Assembly (NCBI RefSeq): GCF_001640805.2
Contig: NC_066838.1
Location: 1,551,530-1,615,529, forward strand
DNA from: Lates calcarifer
Taxonomy: Eukaryota; Chordata; Actinopteri; Centropomidae
Reading direction: 5' to 3'
Length of the DNA: 64,000 nt
The stretch's first letter is position 1, and each line of letters opens with the position of its first letter. Under the pieces are notes generated by a model that was not told where the DNA came from, made no database searches, and worked only from the letters and a program-made list of their open reading frames with translations. The position numbers and the translations under genes are program-made. Shown in pieces: positions 1-14,120 of the stretch.

Positions 1-810
1 GCTGTGTGTCTGTGTTTCCTCACAGTCATTTGCTTTGTTCGGGGTCTGAGACTCCAGGCTTCACTCAAAACAAACTCAAGGGACAGACTGCGGTCTGTTA
101 AGTTGGCAATGAAAAATAAGTGTCTCTGTGTCCTCTTTTAATGTGTAATGTGTAATATAATGCATGTGTAATGACAGGCTCATTGCAGCAAACCAAAACC
201 ATCTGCATGCACTAGTTACAGTATGTTCTCATTCAATTGCTGCTCATATTTTAAGTTAATTTATTTTTCACTAACTACTTTCATGGGACAAATATTGCAG
301 AATGAGATTACATAACTGAGCACCAGTAACTCATAAGAATTTCACTGCTTTCCCACGTAAAATAGCATTTGTGTTTTCTCTCCTTGTCCCTGTCTACACT
401 CGGACTAGGATGTAGTGGTAATGTACATCGTTGACACTACTGCTGTTTTGTGGTGGAGTGGGGCATTTGTGTCATTTCCAAACTTGCAGTGCAGTTTATG
501 AACCAAGTCTTGCTGATTACAGTCATTACATACAGTCATCGTTCAGATCGCTCACACTTAAGGCTCATGCTCAGATTTATTCAGGTTATAGTTGTGCAAT
601 TTAACCATCATCTTATTGATGACTCAAACTTCCTTGATCTAAATGTCTAGTTCTGTACAGAGTCCCCAAAATGCTCAGCCAAGTCAAAATAACACACTAA
701 TGGCAAAGTAATTATGTAAAAGCTAATATTCCGATGTAGGCAGGAACCATTAGTGTGAGTGTTGCTGTGTTGAGAAGTGCTGTGCTACCATTTTTAATGT
801 CATCAACCCT

Positions 811-844
811 GTGTGTGTGTGTGCGTGCGCGCGCGTGTGTGTGT
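811..844. repeat. GT/GC alternating microsatellite
   Basis: Strictly alternating purine-pyrimidine run with an internal GCGCGCGC core. Confidence 0.95.
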
Positions 845-1445
845 ACTGGTTTGTGGCATGTCCTGGCATTTGCAAATGCATAAAGAGCCACTGTGAATTA
901 CATACTGAAATTTTAAACACTTTAAATTATGATAAAAGAAAGGAAAGAGAAAAGCAATAAAATAATAACAATGATATTTGCTAAAAATATAGAAGTTGAA
1001 TAACATCTTTTGGTGTTATTCTGAGAAATGATCAAACTTTTTATGGGGCTTTGGTGAGTTGGAGAACTGTCATTTCTCAGTTGCTCGGTGTGTTTTCCCC
1101 TTCCCTTTCCTCTTCTCTTGTTCCTCTGTGTACCCATGCACAGCTCAGTCGGTGCTGTCTAATCAGCTCCTGACAAGCTTGTGCTATAGTGATTTATACA
1201 GGCCATAGCCAAGGGTAAACTGTCATTAGACCCTCTATAAATTGACCTGAATTGGACCTACCTGTTCCCAAAGCAGAGTATCGGGACCTCTATTAGAGAG
1301 AGCACTGATTTAATTTCACTGTTATTGTGTTCACTAAATGATCTGACTAATGCAGATCTAGCAAAAACCCCTCTAATGGCAAATATTATCTAATAAGACT
1401 GCATTTCTGTCAGGAACACTTCACTGTGACACAGTGTTAATTGAT

Positions 1446-1713
1446 TAAAGGAGTATTCTGCTGATTTTACATCATGGTGTAAACTACTCAGCCTGCAAAA
1501 ACAGCTGTTGCTGTTGCATCATCAGACAAGTTGGCTGTAAAACAAGACAACATCAGTTTGTATTTGGGGAATTGTAGTATTCACTGTTTACCCATACTAG
1601 GAAGCCAGGATAGGTCTAGCTCAGCTGCTTTGACCAATCTTTTTGAAATGCTTCTCTCAGAAGTTCCCCAGCTTTCTGAAAGTGCAACATTAAATCAGCG
1701 AAATACCCCTTTA
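1446..1713. mobile_element. MITE-like non-autonomous DNA transposon, 268 bp
   Basis: The ends form 22-bp terminal inverted repeats, 1446-1467 (TAAAGGAGTATTCTGCTG...) and 1692-1713, identical at 19 of 22 positions. The interior has no transposase. The target duplication is unclear (TA or TTAA-like), so I do not assign a superfamily. The 61-codon open frame inside is incidental. Confidence 0.65.
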
Positions 1714-3595
1714 TAGTTAAGACACTGCAGGTTAAGGTCAGTGAGTGGCAGTAAAAGTGTAATCAAACTCAGGGAAACATCTTTTTTAGAGTTTTCCCAT
1801 GAATAAAAAAGATTATAATAACAATATATTTACTGAAAAACAATATTCCAGCTTCAGTGAATTCATTATCTTTTGTAAAAACAGATTTTCTAGCTCAATA
1901 GTTGAAACTAAAATATTCATTAGGAAAAACATTTTCAAAAATTTTCATGCATAGGTTATCCACTATATTTACAAGAACAAAAAACACACAAAAGCACAAA
2001 AAGTCACATCAAAGCTGCATGTTAACATAAACATGTGACATATATACATACATAATCTCTGCCTGGATCATCTTCAGAGGCAAATTTTTTTGAATGAAAC
2101 TACATTTATTGACAGCAGTAGAGCCACAAATAGATGGTTGGGGAGGATGACAGGCATACACAGCTTATGACTGTCACACCAGAGACCACAGTCCAGTCTG
2201 AAGATAAACACATTGTGTCTAACGTCACTGTGAACTCTTTCTGTATTAAACTTTAACCAAGAGCTGTAAGAGCAGAAACAGAACAATAAAACAGTTTAAT
2301 ATGTTGTAGTCACTACATGTAGATATTGTGCTGCAAGATCAGATGTTTTGACAGAAAGCAAATATGTCTGTGAGTATTTGAATATTGATTAATATGCTGA
2401 GTATCAACATATTTGTAACTTTGCAAAATACATTAACTAACAACATATCCTCATTATCTTCATAGAAAGCGTAATGTGGTCACAATTATGCATCCTACAA
2501 AATGGGTTGCAAGGACTCCTGGTGCTTAGGTAAGATTCTTTGTGAATATAACCCCTGATGGTCTGTTCAGGTATGGAGAAATGGTTCTCTCTAAAATGTT
2601 GTGAATTTCAATACACAGCCCTATTTCTGGTTTACTGCTCATATTGGTGAATTAGTTATCGTAAGGGAGTCAGGTGTGATTGTTGTTAGTGGGATCTTAA
2701 CTGAACTGTATCTACATTGAAGGTGACTCTTATCCAGGAATTATCCAGGATAAAAAAGGATCACTGGTGTGTGTTTGTAAGCTTAACATCAATCATGTGT
2801 ATTTTACATTGTGAGAAGCAGACTCCTTCATTGTAACAGCAGTAGAATTGGTTGTAAAACGAGCTCTGTGGTCAGCCTCCAGGGTTTCAGCTTCATGAAT
2901 GAAACCTTCACTATGCAGTCAGACACTGAAACATTGATCTCATACATAATGTACCTGAATGAAGTCAATACAACACACACTAGCCTTGAAGGCTGCATTA
3001 ATAATGGTAATATTAGCAAAAATCCTGTCCCTCTGCAGAGAGCAGCTTTGGCTAAAGTTTCTGTACTTCATTTTATTGGTTTTCCTGGGGAGTTAGTGGT
3101 GTGTATTTAATGGGCTGCAGCAATGGCATGTTTTTGACCATTAACTACAAAGACACTTCCATTTTGGCCTGGAATTGAAACTTGACTGAGACAGCCAGTC
3201 CGTCACTAAAGTCTTGTGTGTTTTTTTTGTTTTTTGTTTTTTATTTTGCAAAAGTTACACCATCATTGTGTGTCACTGCACTTTTGAACAGAGGCTCTTT
3301 TGAAAACCTGGTTTCCTGGTTATGAATTCAAGGACGCGCTGACATTCAGCATTGAATTTAAATTTTATTAACTGGAATAGCCATAATTGACATTGCAAAG
3401 TTATGTAGTTCAAAACGCTATAACTATAATTTTTATAATTACATTATTAGGGTGTGATTTTACACTGTATTGTTAAACATTAACTATTAAGTGTTACAAT
3501 GTTATTATATCTGTTTAATATAACTGTTTTTTTATCACCTGTGAATTTGAAGACATACTTATTTTGCACTAAGCTGCACCACCACTATTAAAAAT

Positions 3596-3598
<3 letters not shown>

Positions 3599-3646
<48 letters not shown>
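3599..3646. repeat. TA microsatellite
   Basis: About 24 uninterrupted TA units. Confidence 0.97.
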
Positions 3647-3652
<6 letters not shown>

Positions 3653-4517
3653 AATATTGTTTCAAGCAGATATAAAGGCCATTTAACATTTTTGTTAATG
3701 CATTTCTACTTTATTGTGTAATACTAAACATTCATAAACCGTTTCTTCAACAGATGATAGGGTTCATAGAGTTGACATTCACAGCTTCTCTATAAAATAA
3801 TGTACATGCCATATCAATAACATATTCATGCTTTTAAATCAAATTCCAACATACTTAAGATATTTCTAAATGTGCTAGTGTCAAAAACATTACACATTTT
3901 TGATCAGCTACAAAACAGTGCTCACTAACTAATCCATTGGTAGGCTATTCTTCTGTAATCTGTCCAGTTATTCATACGTACCATCCTGTCAGCTTGTTAA
4001 AGAATGTAGAAGTATCTTGAATTTTATCCTGATCTTGTGTAACTTCTGATCAGATTCTTCAGTTTCCTTAAACAATTAGCACTTGATCTTAAGAAACAGT
4101 TGATCTTATCACTTATCACTGATAACAGTGTTACCCCAGTGTTGTGAGCACTTGGATCGCCTTTGTGTTGCATTCACTTGCTGCCCATTCAGAAAACCTC
4201 AGAACTGAAAGAGGTTGAATCCCGGGCAACCATGAAGCCTGAGGCAGCAGCAACAACAGGCTGATGCAACATTTAGCCACTGATAAAGACAGGGGGTGGG
4301 GGTGGGGTCTGACTGATAGGTGAAGTCAGAGGGTGTTTCTCTTGTTTTCTTTGTCTTATTTCAAGAAATCCTACAAAAGCATTCTTAGTCTAGCGTTCTC
4401 ACTTTTCCAACCTTTTCTTCCACTTTTATTTGGTGGAGATGGTTAGAGAAAGACAGGAAAGGCAGGAGGGAAAGCAGGGATGACATGCAGCAATGGAGCT
4501 ACATGTCACAAACACGT

Positions 4518-4576
<59 letters not shown>
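4518..4576. repeat. compound AC and AT microsatellite
   Basis: An AC run passes directly into an AT run with no spacer. Confidence 0.97.
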
Positions 4577-4582
<6 letters not shown>

Positions 4583-5053
4583 CAACAAAAAACATTCAGA
4601 ATGACTGTATATAGCCTAACCCAAAGTCATATTCACCATATGATAATGATAAATGTAGAGTTCCCTGGTCCTTTTTCACTTGGTGCAAAAGCTGCTTTTG
4701 TAGAATTTTAATATTAACAAACTAAGTTTGAATATCGTCTTTGGCTGGAGCGGTAGAATCAGGCTGACATGCAAAGCTAGGGTTTATTCTGTGTAACCTT
4801 TCATTTCATTTCCATAGAATATTTGCCAAATTTCATGTAAACAGTATGATTCTGTAATTTGTTTAAATATCATGTGAGTGTTTTTTCTTTTCTTCTCTTT
4901 TTTAATTTTTTCATATACTTTTCAGTATACGTCATACAACATACTGTACTGCTTCAGATCTTTGAATGTGTTTTTCCAATCTGCAGCCACTGTTTTACAA
5001 CCATTTGTCTGGACTTGTTGTCTTCAGACCCTACTGATGCTGACTCAAGTGAC

Positions 5054-5110
5054 ATCACTAGAGGATATTTATCAGACTTCACACAGCTCTCTCTGGAGGC
5101 CAAAATGCAT
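5054..5110 (+). repeat. copy of the interspersed repeat seen at 48495
   Basis: Shares AGAGGATATTTATCAGACTT and the ACACAGCTCTCTCTGGAG block with the 48.5-kb copy. It lies inside a 162-codon open frame, which I therefore do not treat as a gene. Confidence 0.55.
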
Positions 5111-6493
5111 CACCTACGAGCGGCATGTGTCAAACAGCTGCCCTTATTATTTTCTATGTACAGTCCCCACCAGTCTTCACACCACTGTTCTATTTCCAGC
5201 CTTCCAGCCCCTGATTTTTTTTTTCCAAAGAAAAAAGAGGCTGTTTTGTTCTGTCTGACTCCTGAAGCAGCCCCACTTCCCTCTGTTACTGTCTCTTGTG
5301 GTATAATAGATGAGGAGAGACTACTGGTTGAGGTTGAGAAATATTAGTGTAGCAGATATCCGCACATAAATTAAAGGTTAATGTCTGCACATTGTTGAAA
5401 ACATTGTTTGGTAGACATTCTATCCATATATTAGTCTCTGTGTGGTTGTGCACTTGATGGTACATCATGACTATTTTCAGCTTAAAGGCTTTATGTTACT
5501 GATTTCACATTTTCAGTTATATTTTAATTTGTAAAATCGGCCCAGTTCAGCTTTAAGTTTGTCCACTGACATCGGAAACTTGTAGTGGAAATTTCAAGCA
5601 ACCCGTGCTGACCAATCATATATGTTTTGACATGGTATCTCTGTAGCCACAGCTAAGACATTTAGTTACATTTTGAAGAAGATGCACCACGCATGTCTAA
5701 ATGTCAAACAGTGTAGAGTATTCATTTGGATGTGTTTTGCCCATTTCCATTTGTTTTCTTAAGTTACAGTGCAGAGCGCTCTCAGAAATTTAGCAGAGGC
5801 ATGCTCAGAGAGAGTCAGTGATGCTAAATATACATGAGTTGTATTAAAAACCATACAAAAGTCTGTTCTGGTCTTTTAGGTCACATAAGAAAATAGATGT
5901 AATACCTCCCAACAGTAACAAATATGTCACTTTGTTTCAGCGTGGCATTGAAGAGACGCCTTGAGCGAAACACTAGGAATTTGAAAATGCCAAAGGTTGA
6001 GAAGCAGTCACATCAGTGGTATGTGAGATATTGGTTGCGGTTGATAAACACAATCTCTAGAGGGAATCGAAATTGTAAATTTCTGAGATGATTCCATAGT
6101 GCTGACATGTTCTCCTTCAGCTGAGGATTGATGGGCCAACTGTTAAATCAAGACTCCTCTGTCAATTCACTTAATAACTGCATGAACCAGGACTTCAATG
6201 ACACCTTCAGGTATCCTTCAATTCACAGGAGGATTTAAATGCATGGCCTGAATCTATATTGTGCAAAGGAAGAATGATGCATTTGTCAATGTCACAGTTT
6301 ACAGAGAAACCACAGATGCAGCCAAAATCGAAACGAAGCGAGGTGTCTCGGTGTCGACAGTAATCAATCAATTTTCTGCAGGCTTTTGATGCTGACACAG
6401 GTATTGTGCCATTATTAATGATTAGCAAGCACAGGAGGCTCTATGTTATTTTCCAACTAAAAGTGACAACAGCAATTTACTACTGGAGTTAGG

Positions 6494-6531
6494 CTCTTCA
6501 TGTCAACACAGGCTGGTGTTGACATGAAGAG
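6494..6531. repeat. perfect 16-bp inverted repeat, 6-nt loop
   Basis: CTCTTCATGTCAACAC and its exact complement flank AGGCTG. Confidence 0.95.
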
Positions 6532-7630
6532 GTGATTATCACTCATACCAGTTGAATTCAAAATCATGAGAGGATGTAATTTAACATTACATTTAAGTCC
6601 TTCATCAAGAACAAATTACTGGGACTTATTGAACACTGATCACATGACTAAGACTAACCCGCAAAAACTTATCACCTAACTCTGCAGTAAGGCTGAAGTT
6701 TTAAGAAAAGATACTTATCTACATATCCAGCAGAAAGACTAGCATTCATTAGTTTATGTCAAGTCTGTGTCCACCTGATGAATAAGAGTCCAATATTCAC
6801 TGTCTATTAGCTCTGTTCTCCTCTTTGTTCACCAGTTAGTCTTTAACTGTGTCTGTCTGCTGTTTGCTGTGGGGCAGGTAGTGTGAGTTTATTAGAGCTT
6901 TTTCATTGAAAACAGCTGCAGTGAGACTGAACCAAAACAGTAAATATGACAATTAATTAAAAAGTCCTAATATGCTCTACAGAGCTGATGATATTGGTAG
7001 TGATTCTTTTTGGATTTGTAACTACAAGCAGCCCCTTCCACAGTATTCATAGTCATTTGACTCATGGCAAACATTAGAAATATTATTAGTGCAGCTAATG
7101 CAGAGCTGGATTCAATAAAAGCACCCTGTGCAATATGTTGCTAATATATACAACATTAAATCAATAAATACTACATCTATGAAGCCTGTAGAAAGAGTTT
7201 ATGTTAACACTGTATCACTGTATGTTAACACTGTATGTGTTGGTTCAGAGCAATGGTATTTTTTGAGGTCTTGGATTGTGGTGTTATATCAGATTGCTTT
7301 ATATTGTTAGGTGCTCCTGTTATTGTGTTCACCCGCTGAATGTTCCAAGGCTAAGCTAAATCTTTGAAACAGAATGACAGGCTCAAGGTATTTAAAGCTA
7401 ATGCCTCAGAGGGAGAGCTGAAAGAGCAAATGTCCTAGAACACACACAGAAAATCACTGCTGGCAAGGACAATGAAGTCAAGGCTTTGAATAAACCTGAA
7501 CACTAACCTTAAGAAAGTTCTTAGTGTGCACACATCCATCAGTCTGAATAGAATCAGATCTTACATGAAAGTATCAATCTAGGCAAGCGCAATGGCAAAC
7601 ATACATCCAGCATTTGTCACAGTCATGGGG

Positions 7631-7673
7631 GAACCTTGAAAGCAGTTATCACAGTCAACTGCTTTCAAGGTTC
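7631..7673. repeat. perfect 17-bp inverted repeat, 9-nt loop
   Basis: GAACCTTGAAAGCAGTT and its exact complement flank ATCACAGTC. Confidence 0.95.
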
Positions 7674-8756
7674 ATATCAAAAGTGTTTATCCGTAATAAC
7701 ATTATTGTACTCACCAAGTTATCAACTTATTGGTGCACTGTTGACTTATTTCCTGCTTCAGGTTTAATTTACTGTACTTAGTGCAGTTGTATGCCACGCA
7801 GTGGGATTATTAATGACATTTCAGGCATACTCAGGTTCAGTTTGATGTCCATTTAAAGTGGTTCAGATAGTCTGGATGAACTGTTGCCTTGTTAAATCCT
7901 GTCTTATCATCTGACTGTTGCTTCTTGACCCTTTGAACTTTGTTGTGGTGAGGACAGGGCTTCTCAGCATATCTGTTATGCCCAGCACCATAATAGATGA
8001 ACTGTCTCTTTGATGTGTTTATGCAGAAAGTATTTCACTCATGTTTTTCAGTCATGCGATCTGACAGAACAGATACTCTTCTATTTCAATCAGCACAGCT
8101 GGCCACACAACAGCTTATACAGGTATAAATGCAACATGAAGCATATTTTTACACTTCAATTCTATTATCTCCTGTTTCATGCTCATAAGCACAGTGGCTG
8201 TGTATTGTTTCTGAGCAAGGCCAAAACCCTTACACTCAGTCCTGTATGTAAGCTCATCCTGTGTACACACAGACACAGGAATTAAACTGATGTTGCTTTG
8301 CTAACATGCTGCATCTGCTACACTGTCTGCAAGATACTGTGTTAGAAACTACACTGATACTACCAATTCTCAACAGCAAAGACATTTTGGAAAAAACTTT
8401 TTCCTACCAGGATTACATATTTTATCAACAGAGTGAAGAAATATTTTTCCTACAGTATCTCCTCCTGGCAAATGTTATCGTAAGGGATAGAAATAATGTT
8501 CATAAAAGAAGACTCAAGTTTAAATTGACCTAATATTGTATATAAAAATTTCACTATTGCTATATTCAACATCTATTTCATGTCTGTCTGGTTATGAAGC
8601 CCTTTGGGGCAAATTAGTAATTTGTGATTTGGGACTCTGTGAATGAAACAGACTGAATTAGTCAGACCTATCCTTTTTAATTTTATATGCTATATAATTC
8701 CATTGCTTTAGCTTTGGAAACTTTAAGTGTGAAACTGACCAGAGTTTTGGAAGATA

Positions 8757-8812
8757 ACATAATAAGATAAAGCTAAATGTACTTAATTGATCCCGTGAGG
8801 GAAATTCTTGAA
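8757..8812. repeat. fragment of a dispersed fish repeat
   Basis: Contains TTGATCCCGTGAGGGAAATT, a version of the 'TTTATTGATCCC..GGGAAATT' motif seen in many interspersed copies in fish genomes. Only about 55 bp is recognisable; family not assigned. Confidence 0.35.
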
Positions 8813-10182
8813 GGTGATGGGTCAGCAGCTTGTTGAAGATGCCTATGTATTAACTTGTTGTACAAAAGTGAGATATCCCTTTAAGTCCCTCTGACTGCTT
8901 CTTCTTTTCTGCTGAGTAATGTGGCCTGTCTTGCTGCTTTTGGTGGTGCTATCAACTTATGCACAGAGCAGCAGAGGGCCAATTAACAGAGCCCCTGTGT
9001 GGCTGCTGTAACAGGGGGATTGCAGTGTGAAATGTAAACGTAGTCTGGCTTGTGTATAAAAAGAATTGTCAGCATCACTGGCCCACTCACTGTGCCTTAG
9101 GTGTGATAGAGGAGTCGTTAAGACAATTTATCATATTCCAGTGTTGTAATAGGAACACTGGGTCCACTTAGTCAGTGTTTTAGGGCAGTTAGAATGTACT
9201 GAAGCATAGCAAAAGTTGACAAATGTGATTTATCTGTTCATTTCAAAAGTTAGTTTGAAGCCCCTGTGACAGAAGCAGCAGGTTTACTGGATCCAGTTGG
9301 CAAATTAACATTTAACTTCATTCTCTCTGTAGCAGTCCTACTGTGAATGGCATGAGTGGAGAGTGAAGCAAATTACCTTTGAGCCTGCAGAGGTTTGTTT
9401 AATCACTTCAAAGCCCAGGATAAATAAGAAGCAATTGTACACACGTCCTTTGCCCGCAGGAGATTTAAAGTGTCAACACAGAACAACAAATACATCATCA
9501 GCTGATAGCTCCTGTACGTAGTTTGTGGATGCCAGACTACTCTGCAGTGTGGCTGTTGGTTCCCCTTTGTGATGCTTGAAATATAAACCGAGTTTGGAGC
9601 TGAAGCTGGGAGGCTTAACTTGAGTCCCCAGCCACTGAAAATAACATTGATGTATGCTGACATTAGAGTTTGTATCTGTAGACTGCTTATGATTAAATGT
9701 GATTAAATTCCAATTAATGCTTGTTTATGGCACAAACAAAACACATCTATGTTGTTTCATAGGTGATAAGGTGGTAACACGTGAACCAGTGCCGTTTGCT
9801 GAGGGGAACTGTGAGATACAATTGAAAGTTCACAAAAAGCCTGGAGTGTAAATGGTTTATTCTGTCTACTCTACCTATTACATGTCTCATTGCTTTGGAG
9901 ACCCTGTTCTGTTGCTGGTCCTGAGTTTGTTGCCATATTTTTTAGTTCTTTTTTTTTTTTTCCTTACATGAATCAAAGTTATATGCTGTACAGATTATAA
10001 AATCCCCAAAGAGACTTATGATTCTGAACAACAAACTTAATTTACATCCACATACACACAGTGTTTGATGGAATGAGCAACATACAAATGATTTTTGCTA
10101 TATTTAAAAATCTGACGTGTTTTCTGAGGATGGGACTACAGTAAAGCTTAAGGGGGTGTAATGCTTGGGGGTATGACTGTTA

Positions 10183-10220
10183 AAGATAAAGCATAATGTA
10201 TTTATATTATGCTTTATCTT
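10183..10220. repeat. perfect 15-bp inverted repeat, 8-nt loop
   Basis: AAGATAAAGCATAAT and its exact complement flank GTATTTAT. Confidence 0.95.
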
Positions 10221-11959
10221 GTGTGCAATTTGTGAGTGGCACTAGAAGAACTCGCAAACAAGAAAGAGTGGTATATCATCAATCATGCTCCTGGGAGGAT
10301 GAACCCTTTATATTTTGGGCACTCTGTGTGGGAGGGACAACGTGAGGGACAGCATGACTCGCAAATATCTGATATTGAATGTGCCCAATACTGGGATAAT
10401 GCCAAACTGACACATGATGATAACTGTTTTAGAATTCAACCTTCAACAGCAGGTACTGTCTGCTGAAAGAGCTGACAGAGAGTAAATGACAGACAGGTTG
10501 CTGCCCTTCATGCATGCAACGTGTTATTACATCAAGGAAGCGTTACTCAAACTCCTACTCTAACAACCCAACATGTCTTCATGATCATCAGGTTGTGCTT
10601 TTCCACTGAACACATCTTCTACCTCACATTTATTTTACATTATGTAAATCAGTCATGTGTTTACACCACAACAAACAAGAACATTTAGTTCACTGGCAGA
10701 ACAAAAGAAAAGGAGGTGAATATTAGATGAGGAAAAATTCAAAGATATCTAAAATTCCAGCTAATCCTCTTTGATGTTTACTGCAGCAGAGAGTGCATCA
10801 TTCCATTATGTTTTACCTCATTACCTCTGAGCTGTTTCAAAATAGTCATACAGTACCCTAAAGAGGCATCTGCATCTCACCTCTGAATATTTCAGATTTT
10901 TCAAGGTTCTTTGAATCTCTACTGTTTGAGCTGATGTACAGCAATAAATATCACAAATATCACAATAACAGCATCCAGAGTTATAAATGATAAACATGGC
11001 ATTAGCTCAGTGGGCAAAGTGTGCAGAAATCAAACTGTTCAAATATTTAACAGAACAGATTTACATCAAGACAAGTGTTTACTAGCGTAACAGCTCAACA
11101 GTAATATTTGGGCAGGATGAGGCAGTTAGTAAAAGGAAAACAAGAATCTAATTGAGTGAATGCATCATACAGAGAGAATAGCTACATAATAATGTCCTGT
11201 TCTTAGATATGAACTGAACACTGAAATGTTATTTCTATTTTATCTATACAATAAGACAAGAGCAAATGCTTGGAATCTTCTCAGACAGGACCTGGAACAC
11301 TTTCTGCCATTTAGCTTTTTGTGCAAGGTGATCTTAGTGCCAATGCTCTGGTGTTTGCAATATTTGCAAATTTTAGACCTGCCTGCGGTCAATAGCCTAC
11401 AGTGGTTGTTCACAGAGTGTGTGATCTGTGCAATGCAGGTGGAGAATGATAACATTCTGACACTTTCTTTCACCATGCCTCAGCAACCACAATATATGCA
11501 AAATCATATCCTTATCCTAAACCTTTATTATTTTATTTTTTTTATGATTGCTCTTAGTTAGACTCAAAAACTTAACTTAACAAAATTATTTCTACTCATA
11601 CAATCTGTTCATGAGTAGGACAGTGTCATCATTAGTATCAGCATCACCAAGTTGCTATATCAGGCTTTTCTACTTTGTGGGCAAGTTTCATTCATAAAAA
11701 TGTCATCCAAGAATAAAATGAAGAATTTCACAAGATGGAGCCAAGGTATCTTCTTACCTTAGATCAAAACTTCCCATGTAGCAGTGTCAGTCATGCTTAT
11801 ATCACTATAACTGTCTAAAAACACGTTGCAGAGGCAAAGCGGTCCCTGGCAGAAGAGGGACCAGTCAAGAAGAAATGACAATCCCAGGGATGGTTGATAG
11901 AGTACACTTACAGTTGATGTCATGTTGTCATGAGCAACCAAAGATGTTCACTTTAACAC

Positions 11960-12466
11960 CAGTCAGGAGTGGAAGAGGGACTCACATTCTTTACTTAGGG
12001 GAAAGTACCAATTCCACAATTTAGAAATACTCCATTACAAGAAATCCTGCTATCAAAGTCCCGCAGTAAAAGTCCAGAAGTATTATCAGTTAAAATGTAC
12101 TCAAAATATCCAAAGTAAAAGCATTTGTTCAGTAGAAAAATAGAAAAGTGATATATTAATTCATATTAGATTAATAAATTATTGATGCATCAATATTTGA
12201 TCATTTGAACAATTATTGAAATGAAATCTGAGGACTTTAGATGGGAAATCTCCCATGTGAAACAAACAGAAACAAACAAAAATGCCTCCTACCAGACACT
12301 GCTTTTTTATGTAAAACCTTGAAAAGTAACTAGTTAATATAGAGTTCAGATGTGGAGTAGAAGTATGAAGTGCCTGAAAATGAACACATACAAGTAAATT
12401 ACACAATAAGTACCAGAAACTTGTACTTAACTATAGTACTTGAGTAAATGTTGCTTCCTACTACAG
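11960..12466. mobile_element. degraded hAT-like non-autonomous element ('AAGTAC' repeat)
   Basis: The sequence follows the widespread fish element whose ends read CAGTGGTGGAAG.. and whose arms are rich in AAGTAC and AAGTAAAAGT. Here the left end is CAGTCAGGAGTGGAAGAGGG, followed by ACTCCATTACAAG and AGAAGTATTATCAG. The right arm has GTAGAAGTATGAAGT, then ACTATAGTACTTGAGTAAAT, ending CTACAG. There is no transposase. The family name is from memory; the internal match is stronger than the superfamily call. Confidence 0.7.
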
Positions 12467-14120
12467 AACAGAGACAGAAAGACAGAAAGAAAGTGTCCAC
12501 TGCATGTCATCATGTAAAAATACTACTTTCCCTTAAATCATTAGTGCAAAACAAATCTGTATGTACAAGTGATTCTTTGTTGCACAATATTATTCACACC
12601 CACACTTCACTATATTTCAAACAAACACACAGTAGATAGTTGTAGATTAATTTAGAAAAGTACATTTTAAACAAGCCAGCCATAGTTGTGCTGTCTCTGA
12701 GGTGGATACCATCATAACAGAATATGAAACTGCCTTGGGCTCCTATTCCCTCTACTTCTTTCTTTTTTTTTCTTCTTTTTGAGAAGATATTAAGGTATAA
12801 TTCTGATTTGTTACAACAAACATTAGCAGTCAGAGGACAGCTTTTAAGTCTAGCTCTCTCTAAAACATGCTTTGCTTATTTTTGCTTCACTTGCCTTTTT
12901 AAGCTTTTGCTGTACAGAACAGTTTGACACTTGAAAGCTGATTTTATTTCCTCTGCAGAGGGTGGAAAGGTTCTCTGTGCTTACCTTGAATCACAGTGGT
13001 TGTGGCTGCATATAGGTCCCACATCAGCCCCTCTCAGGATTTCCTGACTTAGACAAAATTTCTTTTAAGAAACCCATGGTAGTTTTCAGTTTCTCAGTCT
13101 GTGTTTTGTACAGTCTTGTTTCCTCCACAAATGATTCCTTGTGGGCTGGACAACCGAAGATATCTTTTGTTTGGACCTATAATTGCAAGCAACCACTTCT
13201 GCCCATTAGTGCAGCTTTGGCTATGTTCAATCAAAATTATGTCAGTAAGATGAAGAAACAAAAGAGGGAGTTCTGCTCACAGTATCCAAACAGTTTTTAT
13301 TGTTGGAGTCCAAATATATATTTAAAAAAAATGTTTGTGCATTTCTGAAGCAGAGCTGAAGAACTCTCTTCCCCAGCTGTCTGAGCAGTGGAGAGCTGCT
13401 TTGCTGCAGTCCCTCTGGGGCTGTGTGATTGCTCAGCGAGTCAGTAGCCTCAAGTAAGACTGGAGAGTTATAACTGCTGTGATTCATTCAGTTGCAAGGA
13501 TCAAGTAGTCTTTGATTGTAAACTGAACACTGCCAATTACTCCTGCCAAACACAGTCTGTCAGACTATGATCAATTGTACTGTAAAATACAGCCCACACA
13601 TACAGCTATGTCTTCAAATCCCCAAATTTCAGTGTATTCCAGTCCTGAGTTCACTGTTGAGATTTTGACATTAAATGCAGTTCACAATTGCATTGGGAAA
13701 AACATGGTAATTTCTCAGTCTTTGAAGTACATCAGTTGCTTTGGTTCTAACAGTTATGATCATCAAAATGTTTTTCATTTGTATACAATAATAATGAAAT
13801 CTGATGAAGCTAATTGTCATTGGAAAAATGTCCATAACTCTTATTCCCAACATAACTTATTTTTGACAAACTCTCCATAAGCTCCAAACTTACACATTTA
13901 CACATTTCTTTTAATCTACAGGTAGATAAAATTTACTGAGTACATTCGTGTTTTCAAGGACTGTTTTGATTTTTATTAACTTAACAGTGAAATACTGATT
14001 TGATTCCAAAAAATGGTAAAATCAGTGATGTTTGTGTGTTGAATTGTAAACAACCTTTTAACCTCTAGGAGGCACTAGTAGGCAGGACTGCTCCCATCGA
14101 GGGCAAAGGGTCATGTCCCT

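Noticed and set aside
1..141. Open frame from the window edge, possibly a terminal exon after the CAG at 25 (LRLQASLKTNSRDRLRSVKL, then stop)
   Set aside because: About 46 codons, no family recognised and no supporting downstream signal; plausible by chance.
4859..5347. 162-codon + strand frame
   Set aside because: It overlaps the interspersed repeat at 5054, starts in a T-rich low-complexity stretch and resembles no protein.
10998..11045. tRNA-like piece with an A-box match TAGCTCAGTGGG
   Set aside because: The B box is poor and too close, and no cloverleaf can be drawn; at most a decayed SINE head.
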